A DNA stretch of 64,000 nucleotides from Chryseolinea sp. H1M3-3 (GTDB lineage: Bacteria; Bacteroidota; Bacteroidia; Cytophagales; Cyclobacteriaceae): contig NZ_JARKMY010000003.1 of the NCBI RefSeq assembly GCF_029360725.1, positions 33,781 through 97,780 of the forward strand, read 5' to 3'. A model generated the notes under the pieces. The model had not been told where the DNA came from. It saw only the letters and a list, made by a program, of their open reading frames with translations, and searched no databases. Within the stretch, counting starts at the first letter, position 1; each line of letters starts with the position of its first letter. Position numbers and translations under genes: made by a program. Below, one piece after another: positions 62,769 to 64,000 of the stretch.

Positions 62769-63857
62769 TCAATTTTCAAATTTGAAATTCCCAGTTTTTA
62801 TACCATTTTCATTTAGTCGGCTAAGTCTTTTCTGAAACAGTTCTATCCAAAATTGTGAGTGAGCATTGTCCGTAGCACAATAAGGATGTCTTTTTATTAT
62901 TTCCTCCCCAAGTGCCGCTAGGATTGTATCATCAAAACGACTCAGTTGTCCCTGTCTTGCATTCCATATGATTCGGCTAATTTTGTCGTTATCATAACCT
63001 TTGATACACTGGTCTACTTCTTTCAAATCTTTAAATCCCAATTGGACCAGCCTACTTGCAGTATAATCGTAGGAAAAGTCAGTCATTCTACCATCAGTGC
63101 CGAATTCTTTATCCAAATATGCTTTTAGTGCGTCGGCCGTAATTTCGACCTTATCGAGCCTACCTTTATCAACTGACTCACGATTTTGCAGTTTTAACTC
63201 TAAATTCTCATCATGAATTGATTGAAATTCCCTGTCGCCAATCTCAAGCATACCTGCCAACGCCATGAATCTTCTTTTAATTCTCTTAGGTATTATGCTA
63301 CTAGATTTATATTCGATATCATGTTCGATCTCAGCCCATGCATGTTGAAGTATAGTTCTTACTTGAATCTCGGCGATTCTGTCTTTAAAAATTGAATACT
63401 CTGATAACCCGGTTCGACTGGCCATGAGTCTTACTAAGTAATGTACACTTTGGTACCCCAATTTTTCTTCTTTTTCTAAAATTTCATTTTTGTCACTTTT
63501 TTCGATCACTTCAAATTCGGCCTTGATGACCTTGTCAACCTCGATAACCGTCTTTGGAAAAAATGTTATTATCCGCGCCCCAGTTAAATCTGTAATGTCA
63601 GATAGTGGTTTTTTGTACTTTGGCTCGTTAGGGTCTTCCAAGGATGGTTTCGATGCTTTTTCCCCAAATTTTTCAATATCTTTTGCTCGTGCCTCAATAG
63701 AGTGATATCGTATACCTGCATTTTGTAAACTCTTTTCTAAGATTGATTTGACGCATCCTCCGAAGGCACTATATAAAGCGTAGACCTGTCGATACTCTTC
63801 CATAGCCCACTTCTTATGAGCTGTAAAGTCAAATTCTTTGATTCCAGTAGTATCCAT
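62769..63857 (-). CDS. RelA/SpoT-type nucleotidyltransferase domain protein (small alarmone synthetase-like)
   Basis: About 362 residues, cytoplasmic. The synthetase fold is clear: YHSIEARAKDIEKFGEK, DITDLTGARIITFFPKTV, KLGYQSVHYLVRLM and the catalytic end RIAEIQVRTILQHAWAEIEH. There is no HD hydrolase, TGS or ACT domain, so it would only synthesise or transfer pyrophosphate. The C-terminal 170 residues (IGDREFQSIHDENLELKLQN to SRLNENGIKTGNFKF) form an extension of unknown fold. Such proteins include small alarmone synthetases and toxin-type or phage-defence members of similar size. The start 63857 is preferred to 63890. Downstream of palindrome copy 7. Confidence 0.85.
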   Translation of the reverse strand: MDTTGIKEFDFTAHKKWAMEEYRQVYALYSAFGGCVKSILEKSLQNAGIRYHSIEARAKDIEKFGEKASKPSLEDPNEPKYKKPLSDITDLTGARIITFFPKTVIEVDKVIKAEFEVIEKSDKNEILEKEEKLGYQSVHYLVRLMASRTGLSEYSIFKDRIAEIQVRTILQHAWAEIEHDIEYKSSSIIPKRIKRRFMALAGMLEIGDREFQSIHDENLELKLQNRESVDKGRLDKVEITADALKAYLDKEFGTDGRMTDFSYDYTASRLVQLGFKDLKEVDQCIKGYDNDKISRIIWNARQGQLSRFDDTILAALGEEIIKRHPYCATDNAHSQFWIELFQKRLSRLNENGIKTGNFKFEN

Positions 63858-63925
63858 AATTTTTAAATGGCCGCTAACCTTTAGATTCACTTCATTAACT
63901 TTCTTTATTCATAATCGTAAATTTT

Positions 63926-63967
63926 GTGGGTAAGTGGGTAACCGTTTCGGTTATCCATTTATCCACA
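63926..63967. other. Long hairpin containing DnaA-box-like sequences
   Basis: GTGGGTAAGTGGGTAACCG (63926-63944) pairs with CGGTTATCCATTTATCCAC (63948-63966) over 19 positions in the plus-strand RNA (16 Watson-Crick, 3 G-U). TTATCCACA at 63959-63967 equals the DnaA-box consensus, and TTACCCACA is on the opposite strand at 63925-63933. Nine A residues follow. Confidence 0.5.
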
Positions 63968-64000
63968 AAAAAAAAGGCAGCCGATGAACTACGCGCTAAC

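Overview
The window looks like a chromosomal segment of a Bacteroidota member, most likely order Cytophagales (inference). The reasons are the SusC/SusD pair, a DUF3823 lipoprotein, GH76, GH92 and DUF4965 proteins in one locus, lipobox-bearing exported proteins, few recognisable Shine-Dalgarno sites, and several large FtsX/MacB-like permeases, two of them paired with PadR regulators. No rRNA, tRNA, CRISPR array, transposase or integrase was seen.

Region 1 (1-5850) holds a 5'-truncated AraC regulator, a LysR regulator, an exported HExxH protein, a decayed gene remnant and a membrane-spanning LamG/Kelch/winged-helix/BTAD regulator. Region 2 (5917-22612, all minus strand) is a polysaccharide utilisation locus. 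In transcription order it encodes a surface glycan-binding-like lipoprotein, a GH76 endo-alpha-1,6-mannanase-like enzyme, SusC, SusD and DUF3823. After an internal terminator come a possible unclassified glycosidase, a GH92 alpha-mannosidase and a DUF4965 protein. Together GH76 and GH92 point to alpha-mannan, of fungal or similar origin, as substrate.

Region 3 (23190-30110) holds small metabolic and regulatory units: an alpha/beta hydrolase, a flavin reductase-like protein, an SDR with an AraC regulator, DUF4256, a YdeI-like protein, and an ArsR-SRPBCC-DoxX operon with paired operator-like palindromes. Region 4 (30487-45343) has a PadR-FtsX module, a fused double SRPBCC protein, an NTF2-like protein, a Cys-rich small protein/TonB receptor/BNR-lipoprotein trio, a peroxiredoxin-SQR operon and a second FtsX permease.

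Region 5 (about 46400-64000) is the most unusual. Nearly all genes are on the minus strand, unrelated to one another and mostly short (SUFU, SUKH, RibD/DHFR-like, TIGR02996-like, netrin-like, unknowns, a RelA/SpoT synthetase). They are separated by long imperfect palindromes whose arms differ from copy to copy but stay self-complementary. Conserved AAC/GTTG ends and partly shared interiors make them resemble attC sites of a gene-cassette array without a visible integrase. Two FtsX permeases, one with its own PadR, and an FtsX pseudogene lie inside this region. The two PadR genes are preceded by an almost identical 28-bp element, a strong hint of shared regulation.
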